Shown piece by piece: positions 35,473 to 44,598 of a stretch of DNA of 64,000 bases (the stretch's first letter is position 1; each line of letters starts with the position of its first letter). This DNA comes from DASSJT01 sp963715025 (lineage in GTDB: Bacteria > Actinomycetota > Actinomycetes > Actinomycetales > Dermatophilaceae), in NCBI GenBank assembly GCA_963715025.1, contig CAVQQQ010000002.1, positions 248,001 through 312,000 on the forward strand, read 5' to 3'. The notes under the pieces were generated by a model, which saw only the letters and a program-made list of their open reading frames with translations, searched no databases and was not told the DNA's origin. Made by a program: the position numbers and the translations under genes.

Positions 35473-36621
35473 ATGCCTCACCACGGTCTGGTGAGACCTC
35501 GGTACGACTCCGGCGGTCTCGCCGCAGTGATGCCCGCCGTGGCGGCGAGCCTGGGTGTCCATTCGGAGAAGGCAAGCGCGTTCCTAGGGCTCGCACCGGC
35601 CCGTCGCGCCGTCGTCGTCCTGGTCGACGGCCTTGGCTACGAGCAGCTGCGGCGCCGTGGTGGCCACGCGCCGTTCCTGCGGGCGCTGCTGCCCTCGGCC
35701 CAGCGCCTCACCGCGGGCTTTCCCTCGACGACGGCCACGTCGATGGGCACTTTTGGCACGGGTCTCCCGCCAGGCACGCACGGGCTGCTGGGCTATGAGG
35801 TACTGGTCCCGGGCGAGGACCGCCTGGTCAACGAGCTGTCCTGGGAGAACGGACCCGACCCCTTCACCTGGCAGCCCGAGGAGACGGTCTTCCAGCGCAT
35901 CGCCGAGGCGGGCGTTGCCGTGACCCGGGTGGGACCTCGCTTCTTCGACGGGTCCGGATTGACCAATGCGGCCCTTCGCGGGGGCCAGTTCCGGGCGGCC
36001 GAGAGCCTCGCTGATCGAGTCACCGCAACGCTGGCGGCGCTCCTGGAGGCGCCCCGCTCACTCGTGTACCTCTACTGGGGTGACCTCGACAAGGTGGGAC
36101 ACGTCAACGGGGTTGCCTCGTGGGAGTGGGGCGAGGAGCTCGGGGCCATCGACGCAGAGCTGCGGCGGCTGGTGGAGTCCGTTCCCGCCGACACGGCTGT
36201 GACGGTCACGGCCGACCACGGCATGGTCGACTCCCCGCACGCCCTGCGGATCGACGTGGCTCACGACACCGAGCTCGATGCCGGGGTGCGCCACATCGGT
36301 GGCGAGCCACGCGCCCTCCAGCTGTACTGCGAGCCCGGTGCGGTCGAGGACGTCCTCGCGACCTGGCGTGCCCGGGTCGAGGAGCGGGCCTGGATCCGCA
36401 GTCGCGACCAGGCCGTTGCGGAGGGCTGGTTCGGAGCCCTCGCGCCTCGAAACCTCCCTCGGATTGGAGACGTCATCGTGGCGATGTGCGACAACTTCGC
36501 CATCGTCGACAGTCGCAGATTGCGCCCCCAGTTGCTCGCTCTGCTGGGACTCCACGGGTCGCTGACCCAGGACGAGACGGCAGTCCCCCTCATCCACGTG
36601 CCGCCACGGCATACCGCTTAG
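35473..36621 (+). CDS. Alkaline phosphatase-superfamily nucleotide pyrophosphatase/phosphodiesterase
   Basis: 382 residues. Metal and nucleophile motifs of the NPP/autotaxin branch: VVVLVDGLGYEQL (first metal Asp), GFPSTTATSMGTFGTG (nucleophile Thr), YWGDLDKVGHVNG (second metal Asp/His), and TADHGMVDSPH (Asp-His pair). Probably a cytoplasmic phosphodiesterase, since no signal peptide is seen. Substrate unknown. Starts 5 bp after the DUF5998 stop, and thymidine kinase follows 12 bp later: a tight operon. Confidence 0.9.
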   Translation: MPHHGLVRPRYDSGGLAAVMPAVAASLGVHSEKASAFLGLAPARRAVVVLVDGLGYEQLRRRGGHAPFLRALLPSAQRLTAGFPSTTATSMGTFGTGLPPGTHGLLGYEVLVPGEDRLVNELSWENGPDPFTWQPEETVFQRIAEAGVAVTRVGPRFFDGSGLTNAALRGGQFRAAESLADRVTATLAALLEAPRSLVYLYWGDLDKVGHVNGVASWEWGEELGAIDAELRRLVESVPADTAVTVTADHGMVDSPHALRIDVAHDTELDAGVRHIGGEPRALQLYCEPGAVEDVLATWRARVEERAWIRSRDQAVAEGWFGALAPRNLPRIGDVIVAMCDNFAIVDSRRLRPQLLALLGLHGSLTQDETAVPLIHVPPRHTA

Positions 36622-36632
36622 GCTGTCGCCTC

Positions 36633-37307
36633 GTGGCGGAACTGGTCTTCTTCTCCGGGACGATGGACTGCGGCAAGTCGACCCTTGCCCTCCAGATGGA
36701 CCACAATCACCGCGCGCGGGGGCGCGAGGGCCTGATCTTCACCAAGCTCGACCGGGCGGGGGAGTCCATCCTCTCCTCCCGGCTGGGCCTGTCGACCATG
36801 GCGCACGAGGTTCACGACGACCTGGACTTCTGGGAGTTCGTCGTGGACCAGGCGACCGCAGGCCGCAGAGTGGACTACCTGATCTGCGACGAGGCGCAGT
36901 TCTACACCGCCGAGCAGGTGGAGCAGCTCGCCCGGCTGGTCGATGAAATGGCCGTCGACGTCTACTCGTTCGGTATCACCGCCGACTTCCGGACGCAGCT
37001 GTTCCCCGGCTCGCGCCGGCTGATCGAGCTGGCCGACCGGGTGCAGGTGCTCCAGGTCGAGGCACTGTGCTGGTGCGGAAGTCGCGCGACGCACAACGCA
37101 CGCATCCTCGATGGGATCATGGTCGTCGAGGGCGAACAGGTGGTCGTGGGAGACGTCGCGGGGGGAACCGTCGCAACAGTGGAGTACGAGGTGCTGTGCC
37201 GTCGCCACTTCATGCGGCGGATGAACAGCCAGGCAGCCCGCGCCTCGGCCACCTCGCCGGACACCCTCCCGTTCGACCTCGACGCCTGCCCGGTTCCGCC
37301 CGCCTGA
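36633..37307 (+). CDS. tdk: Thymidine kinase (type II)
   Basis: Salvage kinase making dTMP from thymidine. 224 residues from GTG 36633. P-loop FFSGTMDCGKSTLALQ (about 6-21), the Mg-binding DEAQF in LICDEAQFY, and the lasso/zinc region CWCGS and CRRHF, which together can bind zinc. TVEYEVLCRRH matches the substrate lasso of the TK1-type fold. Last of the operon before a convergent lipoprotein gene. Confidence 0.95.
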   Translation: MAELVFFSGTMDCGKSTLALQMDHNHRARGREGLIFTKLDRAGESILSSRLGLSTMAHEVHDDLDFWEFVVDQATAGRRVDYLICDEAQFYTAEQVEQLARLVDEMAVDVYSFGITADFRTQLFPGSRRLIELADRVQVLQVEALCWCGSRATHNARILDGIMVVEGEQVVVGDVAGGTVATVEYEVLCRRHFMRRMNSQAARASATSPDTLPFDLDACPVPPA

Positions 37308-37340
37308 CGCAACCGGCACGCCCAGTCGGGGGTTGCCTCT

Positions 37341-37931
37341 TCAGCTCCCCACCGCTGTGCCGGGCGGCCCAATGGTGACCTCCGGTCCATAGGTCTGAAG
37401 GAAGGTGTTCCGTAGTCCGGTGGGTATCTCGGCGGTGGAGAAGGTGACCACCACTCGATTGCGAGGAATGTCAGGTCCGACGGCAGTGATACTCAGCCCC
37501 TTCTTCGACCACGCTGGCTCGTCCGCGGAAATCTCCTGCGTGCGGCGCAGTAGTTGGGCGAGTGAATAGGACACCATTCGCACCTCAACCGGGACCTCCT
37601 GCTTCACCGTCGAGATCGCTGCCTCCACGTTCCGGCTTGGGTGGCTCACAACGGCGAATATCACACCAGAACTGTCGATCCAGGCGCCTCCGAAGGTGGG
37701 ATCGCCGCTGTCCTCGAGAGAACGCCCCACCAACTCAAGCGCCTCCATGGCCCGGCGGTTTGCCTCCTCGTCCGTGCGATAGTTCGTCCTGCGATCAGCG
37801 CCGTGGTCACCTGATGGGACGCTGCCACCGCAGCCCGCCAGAACCATGGCACCGAGGGCAGCTGTGAACACGACCAAGGCGCTCCTTCGCAAGGCGGATG
37901 CCATCACGCCTGCGCTGCTCCCCAACCCCAT
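37341..37931 (-). CDS. Putative lipoprotein
   Basis: 196 residues with a lipoprotein signal peptide: SALVVFTAALGAMVLAGC, cleavage before the cysteine. The mature part (VEAAISTVKQEVPVEVRMVSYSLAQLLRRTQEI) has no recognised domain but resembles small exported proteins carrying a ClpS-like or inhibitor-like fold. AGGAGG sits very close to the ATG at 37931; the ATG at 37904 (MASALRRSAL) is a plausible alternative. Lower GC and freer codon use than its neighbours, with some AT-ending codons, hint at different ancestry. Function unknown. Confidence 0.7.
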   Translation of the reverse strand: MGLGSSAGVMASALRRSALVVFTAALGAMVLAGCGGSVPSGDHGADRRTNYRTDEEANRRAMEALELVGRSLEDSGDPTFGGAWIDSSGVIFAVVSHPSRNVEAAISTVKQEVPVEVRMVSYSLAQLLRRTQEISADEPAWSKKGLSITAVGPDIPRNRVVVTFSTAEIPTGLRNTFLQTYGPEVTIGPPGTAVGS

Positions 37932-38154
37932 CGCCTCCTTCGTTCAACAGCGTATGACGACGAGCAAGCCGGTGCTTCGGACAAAGCCCCATTGCTGGAG
38001 GAGGTAGCGGACCGGCGCATACCAGCCGACTGAAACCACTCGTCCCTGTCACTCAGCAAACAGACGGGCTGTCCCTTGATGTGCCTGACAGCTCTTGAGA
38101 GTCGCGTGGTTGCGATCTGTGGTGTCCCAGCCGAGCGGGACTCCCTGGGTGCGC

Positions 38155-39284
38155 TCAGTCGCGGCGCGGCGCACCGAACATGATGTCGTCCCAGCTCGGG
38201 ACGCTCGGGCGACCACTCCGTCGCGCCGCCACCTTGCGCTCGCGCCCCGCCGGTGCTGCCGGCCCAGCACCTCCGGCAGCACCGGGGGCATCCTCGCGGT
38301 CGGGCTTCGTGGCGCTGGGACCGGGCGTGCGAGACGTGGCGGCCCGGGAGTCGGCAGCCCGGTCGGCGTCGGCGGCGCCCTCGAGTCCGCTGGATGGGGA
38401 CCAGCGGCGGCCGGTGGCGGCGGCATGGTCTCCGGGTCGTACGACATCTCATCCAGGGGCAGCGCGTCCGACCGTGGCGAGCTGTCGAGGGAGGTGCGCG
38501 CCGGTGGGCTGGTACGCCTGCGAGCGGCACTGCGCCGCCGACCTGCGGCGCTGTGTTCGCGCATGGCGGCCATCAGGTCGATGGGGCTCCCGTCATGGTC
38601 ATCGCGCGAACGGCTCGGCCGCAGACCGCCCTCGGCCTCGACGTCGTAGACCCCAGCAGAGCCAGCGTGCGCGGTGACCAGGTGTGGGGCGGGGATCGGG
38701 TTCCCACCGCCCGAGTCGTCCTCGCTCAGCCAGCGTGCCTCGTCGTTGCGGGCCGCCACGGTGCGGGCCGTGGGGTCGAAGTGCCACGACGCGATCCGCT
38801 CCCGACCACCCGCGGGGAAGGTCAGGGTCACAGTCCACTGGCCGTCGTCGCCCCGCCCGGCATCCCAGCTCGCCGCGGTCGGGTCGACGCCACGACCGCT
38901 CAGCCGCTGCCGGACCCGGGAGGCGAGCGTTGCGGCCACTCCGCCGCCGCCTCGCGTGCGGAGCGTGACGTCCTGGGCGCGAGCGGCAACATAGGCCCGC
39001 TCCGCGAGGATGGGACTCTCGTAGCGCCGGACCTTGTCGAGAGGCCAGCCGGACCGGTGAGCGACTTCGTCGGCGGACATGCCGGTGCGGATCATGGCCT
39101 GCACGTCTCTGGGGCGCAGGCCGCCTTCGATCTCGATCTGGAGCTGGCCCAGGCGGGGCCGGTCGCGCAGGGCCGCGGCGCGCAGGGGCTCGTCGAGGGG
39201 AAGGCGGTAGCCGTCGCCGCTGCCGTCGGACAGCAGCAAATGCTCGCCATCCTCGTGGACGCCGACGAGTCGCAGGTCTTGCAT
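38155..39284 (-). CDS. sepH: Septation protein SepH, frameshifted as read
   Basis: FtsZ-interacting cell-division protein (DUF3071). Start ATG 39284 (MQDLRLVGVHEDGEHLLLSD) with GGGAGACGG upstream; the helix-turn-helix-like core IEGGLRPRDVQAMIRTGMSADEVAHRSG is diagnostic. The long disordered Pro/Ala-rich linker is normal for the family. Near 38400 the frame breaks: after PPPPAAAG the conserved C terminus (RKVAARRSGRPSVPSWDD then IMFGAPRRD) is found in another frame ending at 38155. Length is 3n+2, meaning one missing or two extra bases. As written, the original frame runs on to 38049 with an unrelated tail. Confidence 0.88.
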
Positions 39285-39378
39285 CGTCCGTCTCCCGTTC
39301 ACTCGCTTCACCCGACTCTGCCACCTAGCCCCGCGTGGGCAAAGGACACCACGCCGCACGAGTACGTTTGACCTGACC

Positions 39379-40014
39379 ATGCTGACTCACACGGCCACCT
39401 TGCAGCTCGCCCTCGACGTCGTGGGCGTCTTCGTGTTCGCGCTGTCCGGTGGCCTGGTCGCGGTGAAGAGGCGCCTCGACTTGTTCGGCGTCCTGGTGCT
39501 CGCGGCTGTGGCCGGCCTCGGCGGGGGAGTCATCCGCGACGTGCTCATCGGTCAGACACCGCCGGTCGGCCTCTCCGACTGGCGGCTGCTGTCCGCTGCG
39601 GCGCTCGCAGGCTGTGTCACGTTCCTCTTCCATCCGGGGGTCTCGCGGATCTCCCGGCTCGTGCGAGTGCTCGACGCCGCTGGGCTCGGCGCGTTCGCCG
39701 TCGGAGGGACGCTGAAAGCTCTGGGCGTGGGCGTCGCGCCGGTCGCGGCGGTTCTGATCGGGGGCATCACGGCAGTGGGCGGCGGTGTCCTGCGGGATGT
39801 GCTGGCCGGGCAGGTCCCCGAGGTGCTCCGCAGAGAGCTGTATGCCGTGCCTGCCCTTTTCGGGTCCGCCCTCCTTGCGCTGGCCCACGGCTGGGACGCC
39901 ATGACCACCCTTGTCATCTGGGGCTGTGCGGGCCTCGTGTTCGCCATTCGGGTCCTCGCTGTCATGCTCGACCTGAACGCCCCGACCCCCCTGCGCACCG
40001 GAGACCAGACGTGA
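39379..40014 (+). CDS. TRIC-type cation channel (UPF0126) protein
   Basis: 211 residues with seven predicted helices and two internal halves. Each half carries the family glycine-rich turn: VAGLGGGVIRDVLIGQ and ITAVGGGVLRDVLAGQ. Prokaryotic TRIC homologues form trimeric monovalent-cation channels, so an ion channel is likely. Divergent from sepH, with 4-bp overlap (GTGA) with the ferrochelatase gene, so the two are translationally linked. Confidence 0.88.
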   Translation: MLTHTATLQLALDVVGVFVFALSGGLVAVKRRLDLFGVLVLAAVAGLGGGVIRDVLIGQTPPVGLSDWRLLSAAALAGCVTFLFHPGVSRISRLVRVLDAAGLGAFAVGGTLKALGVGVAPVAAVLIGGITAVGGGVLRDVLAGQVPEVLRRELYAVPALFGSALLALAHGWDAMTTLVIWGCAGLVFAIRVLAVMLDLNAPTPLRTGDQT

Positions 40015-41123
40015 CCGACGCCCCCGACGGACCCCTCGCACCCTTCGACAGCGTCCTGCTCCTGTCCTTCGGCGGGCCCGAGAAGCCCGATGACGTTCTT
40101 CCGTTCCTGCGCCGGGTGACGGCTGGAAAGGGCATTCCCGACGAGCGGCTCGCGCAGGTCGGCGAGCACTACTACCGGTTCGGCGGCCGCAGCCCGATCA
40201 ACGACCAGAACCGGGCCCTCAGGTCCGCTCTGAGCGCCGAGCTGGAGCGGCGCGAGATCGACGCGCCCGTCCTGTGGGGCAACCGCAACTTCGCGCCCTT
40301 CACCGCCGATGCCCTGCGGGAGGCGTCGGAGCGGGGTTTGCGGAGAGTGCTCACCATCGTGACGAGCGCCTATTCCTCCTACTCGTCGTGTCGCCAGTAC
40401 CGCGAGGACCTCGCCGCGGCGGTCGAGGAGGTCTCCGACCAGGGGATCACCATCCAGGTCGACAAGATCCGTCCCTACGCCCACCACCCCTCTTTCGCCC
40501 GCGTCAACACGAGGCTGGTCACCGAAGCGGTCCGCAAGCACCGTGGGGCGGGAGACGCCCTTCGGCTGCTCTTCGTCACCCACTCGATCCCGACGGCCAT
40601 GGACGAGACCTCCGGGCCGGGCGACAGCGAGGGCAGCCTCTACTCGGCCCAGCATGCCCGACTGGCCGCGGCCATCGCCGACGAGGTGAGTGCAACCCTC
40701 GACGTGACGCTCACCGGTGAGCTGGTCTTCTGCTCGCGCTCGGGACCTCCCGCCCAGTCCTGGCTGGAGCCAGACGTCAACGACCGCCTCGAGCAGCTGG
40801 CGGCCGAGGGGGCGACGACGGTGGTCCTGGCGCCCATCGGCTTCGTCTCCGACCACATGGAGGTGGTCTACGACCTCGACACCGAGGCGGCGGAGACTGC
40901 TGAGCGCCTGGGTCTCGAACTCGTCCGCGTGCCCACCGTGGGCACTGACCACGAGTTCGTGTCCGGGCTCGTCGACCTCCTCCTCGAGCGCGCAGCCGAG
41001 GTGCGAGGGGTGGCCGTTCCGCACGCGGTGTGGCCCGGTTCCGATGTCCGGCCGGCACGCTGCGAGCCTGGGTGCTGCCCCAACCTGCGCCAGGCGACGC
41101 CGGCGCTGTGCGGGAGCGACTGA
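40011..41123 (+). CDS. cpfC: Coproporphyrin III ferrochelatase (HemH/CpfC)
   Basis: Inserts iron into coproporphyrin III in the actinobacterial haem pathway. 370 residues. Visible: LLLSFGGPEKPDDVLPFLRRV at the N terminus, RGSPINDQ-like GRSPINDQN, active-site histidine in FVTHSIP, and APIGFVSDHMEVVYDLDTEA with the conserved acidic pair. The C-terminal CEPGCCPN cysteines fit the [2Fe-2S] cluster seen in actinobacterial enzymes. The stop overlaps the next ATG by one base (TGATG). Confidence 0.95.
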   Translation: MTDAPDGPLAPFDSVLLLSFGGPEKPDDVLPFLRRVTAGKGIPDERLAQVGEHYYRFGGRSPINDQNRALRSALSAELERREIDAPVLWGNRNFAPFTADALREASERGLRRVLTIVTSAYSSYSSCRQYREDLAAAVEEVSDQGITIQVDKIRPYAHHPSFARVNTRLVTEAVRKHRGAGDALRLLFVTHSIPTAMDETSGPGDSEGSLYSAQHARLAAAIADEVSATLDVTLTGELVFCSRSGPPAQSWLEPDVNDRLEQLAAEGATTVVLAPIGFVSDHMEVVYDLDTEAAETAERLGLELVRVPTVGTDHEFVSGLVDLLLERAAEVRGVAVPHAVWPGSDVRPARCEPGCCPNLRQATPALCGSD

Positions 41124-42016
41124 TGGCCGACGACGGGCCGGCCCTCGTCCTGCCTGAGGGCGTGTCACCCCAGGAGCTCGAGCAGATTGCCATCGACCTG
41201 GCCCTCGAGGCCGGTCGCTTCGTCGTCGCAGACCGCCCGCGGAACCTCGGCGTCTCGCGCACGAAGAGCACAGCCACGGACGTGGTCACCGAGATGGACC
41301 AGCGGTGTCAGGATCTCCTTCGCGAGCGCCTCGCGGCGACCCGGCCGCACGACGCCTTCTACGGCGAGGAGGAGGGGGGCCGGGGCGGCTCCTCGGGCAT
41401 TACCTGGGTGGTCGACCCCATCGACGGCACGGTCAACTACCTCTATGGGATCCCGGCGTATGCCGTATCGCTGGCTGCCGTGGTTGGCGACCCTGCAGTG
41501 GTCGGCGGCTGGCGTCCCGTGGCCGGGGCCGTCGTCGACCCCATCGCCGGTGAGCTCTTTCACGCCCGGGAGGGCGGCGGCGCCTGGCGGGTCGCGTCCG
41601 ACGGCGGTCGCCACCAGCTCGTTCTGGAGGAGCCCTCTGCACTCGAGTTGGCCCTGGTCGGCACCGGGTTCGCCTACGAGCCGCAGGTGCGGGCATGGCA
41701 GGCCGAGGTGCTGCTCCGGGTGATTGCCGACATACGGGACATCCGCCGCATCGGCAGTGCCGCGCTCGACCTCTGCCACGTCGCCGACGGCCGCCTCGAC
41801 CTCTACTTCGAGCGCGGGCTCAATGCCTGGGACCTCGCTGCGGCATGGCTCGTGGTCAGCGAGGCCGGTGGCTCGCTGACCGGGCTCGACGGCGAGCCGC
41901 CCAGCAGCGACATGGTGGTCGCCGGGGGGCCGCGCCTCCTGCCGCAGCTCCAGCGTCTGGTGCGGGCGGCGGCGCAGAAGGCCGGCCCGCTCCGGGCGGC
42001 CGGGGCGCCGGGCTGA
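41123..42016 (+). CDS. suhB: Inositol monophosphatase family protein
   Basis: Mg-dependent phosphatase, 297 residues. Metal ligands appear as YGEEEGG, WVVDPIDGTVNYLYG (motif DPIDGT) and LNAWDLAAAW (WDxAA). Substrate could be inositol-1-phosphate or a related sugar phosphate such as fructose-1,6-bisphosphate; the motifs do not decide. Coupled to the ferrochelatase gene and comparable to mycobacterial SuhB (Rv2701c), which also lies near DUF4193 and dut. Confidence 0.92.
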   Translation: MADDGPALVLPEGVSPQELEQIAIDLALEAGRFVVADRPRNLGVSRTKSTATDVVTEMDQRCQDLLRERLAATRPHDAFYGEEEGGRGGSSGITWVVDPIDGTVNYLYGIPAYAVSLAAVVGDPAVVGGWRPVAGAVVDPIAGELFHAREGGGAWRVASDGGRHQLVLEEPSALELALVGTGFAYEPQVRAWQAEVLLRVIADIRDIRRIGSAALDLCHVADGRLDLYFERGLNAWDLAAAWLVVSEAGGSLTGLDGEPPSSDMVVAGGPRLLPQLQRLVRAAAQKAGPLRAAGAPG

Positions 42017-42037
42017 TCCGACCAGGGCGTCGGCCGG

Positions 42038-42223
42038 CTAAGCAGCCGGAAGCCTGGCCAGCTCGGGGATGCGGAGGCCGTGCTCGTGTGCGAGCCGACG
42101 CAGCCCTTCCAGCTCCGTGATGCGAACTGTCACCAGGAACGAGTCGTCGGTCTCCCGTGCGTGATGGAGGGAGGCAAGGGCCTCCCGCGCGCGAGCTTGC
42201 AGTTGGAGTCTCATCTCGTTCAT
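42038..42223 (-). CDS. Small conserved hypothetical protein
   Basis: 61 residues from ATG 42223 (MNEMRLQLQARAREALASLHHA), preceded by a GAGG. Highly charged and almost entirely helical, with ARETDDSFLVTVRITELEGLRRLAHEHG. No family recognised with certainty. Convergent with the inositol phosphatase gene and divergent from DUF4193. The longer frame to 42301 lacks a better start. Confidence 0.62.
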   Translation of the reverse strand: MNEMRLQLQARAREALASLHHARETDDSFLVTVRITELEGLRRLAHEHGLRIPELARLPAA

Positions 42224-42388
42224 GCGGCACCTCGATTCGGGGTGTGTCGCCGGCTCCGGGGTATCAGTGGACTCTAGGGCCTCGCAGCCGGATCGGCACA
42301 TCGAGGCACGTCAGGGACGGTGAATACGGGGTCAAAACGAGCAGATTCGTGTCGCAATGAGGGATGTGTATGCGGCGAGCCCCGGGAT

Positions 42389-42424
42389 GGGGCACAATCT
42401 CGCGCGCACGGGGCACAAAATCGC
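42389..42424 (+). repeat. Direct repeat in the DUF4193 promoter region
   Basis: GGGGCACAATCTCGC (42389-42403) and GGGGCACAAAATCGC (42410-42424) match at 13 of 15 positions and start 21 bp apart, two helical turns. They lie about 90-125 bp upstream of the DUF4193 start, in a 289-bp divergent gap with no other gene. Candidate site for a transcription factor bound as a dimer or pair. Confidence 0.5.
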
Positions 42425-42512
42425 CTGGAGATGCGTTGTTGTGGCTGGGCAGCGAACCGACCGGAGGCGCACCCTCCCCAACGGAACGAGACTAGGGAGA
42501 GCGACAGCACAG

Positions 42513-42812
42513 ATGGCCACTGATTACGACGCGCCACGGAAGACGGATGAGGAGCTGTCCGAGGACTCCATCGAGGAGTTGAAGTCTCGGCGGGTCGACA
42601 AGCGCGCTTCCAGTGTCGACGTTGACGAGACCGAGCAGGCCGAGGGCTTCGAGCTCCCGGGTGCCGACCTCTCCGGTGAGGAGCTGTCGGTCCGGGTGCT
42701 GCCTCGCCAGGCCGACGAGTTCACCTGCTCGCGCTGCTTCCTGGTCCACCACCGCAGCCAGCTCGCCAGCGAGAAGGGCGGCGTCATGGTGTGCCGGGAG
42801 TGCGCAGCCTGA
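42513..42812 (+). CDS. DUF4193 family protein
   Basis: 99 residues. The first half is acidic and disordered (MATDYDAPRKTDEELSEDSI); the second half has a zinc-ribbon-like pair, FTCSRCFLVHHRSQLA and MVCRECAA, with CxxC at both ends, which can bind one zinc ion. Conserved in actinobacteria beside dut and sigA and equivalent in place to mycobacterial Rv2699c. Function unknown, though an RNA polymerase or ribosome link is often assumed. Confidence 0.92.
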   Translation: MATDYDAPRKTDEELSEDSIEELKSRRVDKRASSVDVDETEQAEGFELPGADLSGEELSVRVLPRQADEFTCSRCFLVHHRSQLASEKGGVMVCRECAA

Positions 42813-42863
42813 GGTGGGCTCCCACGCCGGTGATGACCGGCCACCGGGATAGGGTCAGTCGTC

Positions 42864-43415
42864 GTGACTGACCCTATCTCTTTGGGCGTCGCGCGCCGAA
42901 GCGCTTCCGGCGAGCACCCTGGGCCCGGCCTGGCCGTCGGGGTCCGCCTGCTTCACGCCCAGGCCAGGCTCCCGGCATACGCCAAGAGCGGCGACGCGGG
43001 CGCCGATCTGCACGCGGTCGCGGAGATCACGCTCGACCCCGGGGAGCGGGCCCTGGTGCCCACCGGCATCGCCCTGGCGATCCCACCGGGGTGGGTCGGC
43101 CTGGTCCACCCGCGGTCGGGCCTGGCGGCGCGCCACGGCATCAGCATGGTCAACGCCCCCGGCACCATCGACTCGGGCTACCGCGGTGAGATCCTCGTCA
43201 ACCTGGTCAACCTCGACCCGCGGGAGCCCTTCACGATCCACCCCGGCGACCGCATCGCCCAGCTGCTGCTCCAGGAGGTGGCGACTGTGGCGTTCTTCGC
43301 GACCGAGTCGCTTCCGGACAGCGAGCGGGGGGACACTGGACATGGGTCCAGTGGTGGTTTCGGCCACCCGGCTCCGCCGACAACCGCAGCATCCATGAGC
43401 AAGGAAACGCAGTGA
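42864..43415 (+). CDS. dut: Deoxyuridine 5'-triphosphate nucleotidohydrolase
   Basis: dUTPase that prevents uracil entry into DNA and supplies dUMP. 183 residues, trimeric family. Motifs I-V: YAKSGDAGADL, PRSGLAARHG, NAPGTIDSGYRGEI (uracil-binding), GDRIAQLLL, and GSSGGFG near the C terminus. The tail beyond motif V is a Pro/Ala/Thr-rich extension. Overlaps the DUF3710 gene by 4 bp. Confidence 0.95.
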   Translation: MTDPISLGVARRSASGEHPGPGLAVGVRLLHAQARLPAYAKSGDAGADLHAVAEITLDPGERALVPTGIALAIPPGWVGLVHPRSGLAARHGISMVNAPGTIDSGYRGEILVNLVNLDPREPFTIHPGDRIAQLLLQEVATVAFFATESLPDSERGDTGHGSSGGFGHPAPPTTAASMSKETQ

Positions 43416-44200
43416 GCATCTTCCGACGCGGCCGCCCAGAGCAGGACGCACGGCACGGCAGGAGGGGCGAGAGCCGCAGCACCGAGACATCGTCCGATCC
43501 CGAGGTCGACGAGGCCTTTGGCGCGCCGACGGTCTCCGACCCGGGCGTCGAGGCAGCCACTCCCGAGGGCGAGCGGGTTCTCGATGACGTCGCCGCGCGG
43601 GGGCCGTTCGATCGCGAGGACGTCGAGAGCCTCAACGGCCGCCTCGACCTCGGCTCGCTGTGGATCACGGGCGTCCCCGGCATGGAGCTGCGGCTCGAGG
43701 TCGACGAGGAGAGCGGCCAGCTGGTGGGGGCCACGGCCGTGATCGGCGAGTCCGCGCTGCAGATGCAGGCGTTCGCCGCGCCGCGGACGGCCGGGATCTG
43801 GGATGACGTGCGGGACGAGCTTGCCCAGTCGATCGCGACGCGCGGCGGAACCGCCGAGGAGGCCGAGGGCCCGATCGGAACCGAGCTGCTCACGCGGATG
43901 CCGTCCGCCGGGCCCGACGGTCGCACGGTCTTCGCCCCTGCGCGGTTCATCGGCGTCGACGGACCCCGGTGGTTCCTGCGGGCCGTGCTCTCGGGTCGCG
44001 CGGCCATCGAGGACGACGCCGCGGCACCCCTGATGGACGTCCTGCAGCGTGTCGTGGTGGTCCGCGGACCGGAGCCCATGGCACCACGCGAGGTGCTGCC
44101 ATTGACCCTGCCCGACCACATCCGGCCCTCGGCGCCAGCGCCGGGCCAGGATGACCTCAGCCCCTTCGAGCGCGGACCCGAGATCACGGAGGTGCGGTGA
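43412..44200 (+). CDS. DUF3710 family protein
   Basis: 262 residues. The N terminus is basic and disordered; the DUF3710 core begins at RGPFDREDV and runs RLDLGSLWITGVPGMELRLEVDE, GESALQMQAFAAPRTAGIWDDVRDEL, RFIGVDGPRWFLRAVLSG. Equivalent to mycobacterial Rv2696c, which also sits two genes from ceoC. Function unknown. Its TGA overlaps the next gene's start. Confidence 0.92.
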   Translation: MSIFRRGRPEQDARHGRRGESRSTETSSDPEVDEAFGAPTVSDPGVEAATPEGERVLDDVAARGPFDREDVESLNGRLDLGSLWITGVPGMELRLEVDEESGQLVGATAVIGESALQMQAFAAPRTAGIWDDVRDELAQSIATRGGTAEEAEGPIGTELLTRMPSAGPDGRTVFAPARFIGVDGPRWFLRAVLSGRAAIEDDAAAPLMDVLQRVVVVRGPEPMAPREVLPLTLPDHIRPSAPAPGQDDLSPFERGPEITEVR

Positions 44201-44598
44201 TGGGAGCTCCGATGGCCCAGGGTGGCAGGCGGTCGGCCCTGTCCCGGTTGGGTGAGCGGCTGAGCAAGACCGTCGCGGAGATGGAGGCCGACGAGCTGAT
44301 CGAGGATGCCACCGCGCAGGGTGGAACCCCGATCAAGAACCTCGCCGACCGCGAGATGGCCAGCGTCTGTGGCTCGGTGCGCGCTGTCACCCTGCCGCCC
44401 AAGAAGAGCGTGCCCGCGCTGGTGGTCGACCTCTACGACGGGAGCAAGAGCCTCAACCTGGTCTGGCTCGGCCGCCGCTCCATCGGCGGCATCCAGCCTG
44501 GCACCTTCCTGAAGGCCCGGGGCCGCGTCACCTTCGTCAAGGGCGTCCCGACGATCTTCAACCCGGCCTACGAGATCCTCCCGTCCCGTGGGCACTGA
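44200..44598 (+). CDS. OB-fold nucleic-acid-binding protein
   Basis: 132 residues from ATG 44200, which overlaps the DUF3710 stop (ATGA) and is placed well behind GGAGGTG; GTG 44197 is possible but too near that site. The C-terminal half is an OB-fold: MASVCGSVRAVTLPPKKSVPALVVDLYDG, GRRSIGGIQPGTFLKARGRV. A short coiled region precedes it. Probably binds RNA or DNA, but no experimental role is known. Confidence 0.88.
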   Translation: MGAPMAQGGRRSALSRLGERLSKTVAEMEADELIEDATAQGGTPIKNLADREMASVCGSVRAVTLPPKKSVPALVVDLYDGSKSLNLVWLGRRSIGGIQPGTFLKARGRVTFVKGVPTIFNPAYEILPSRGH

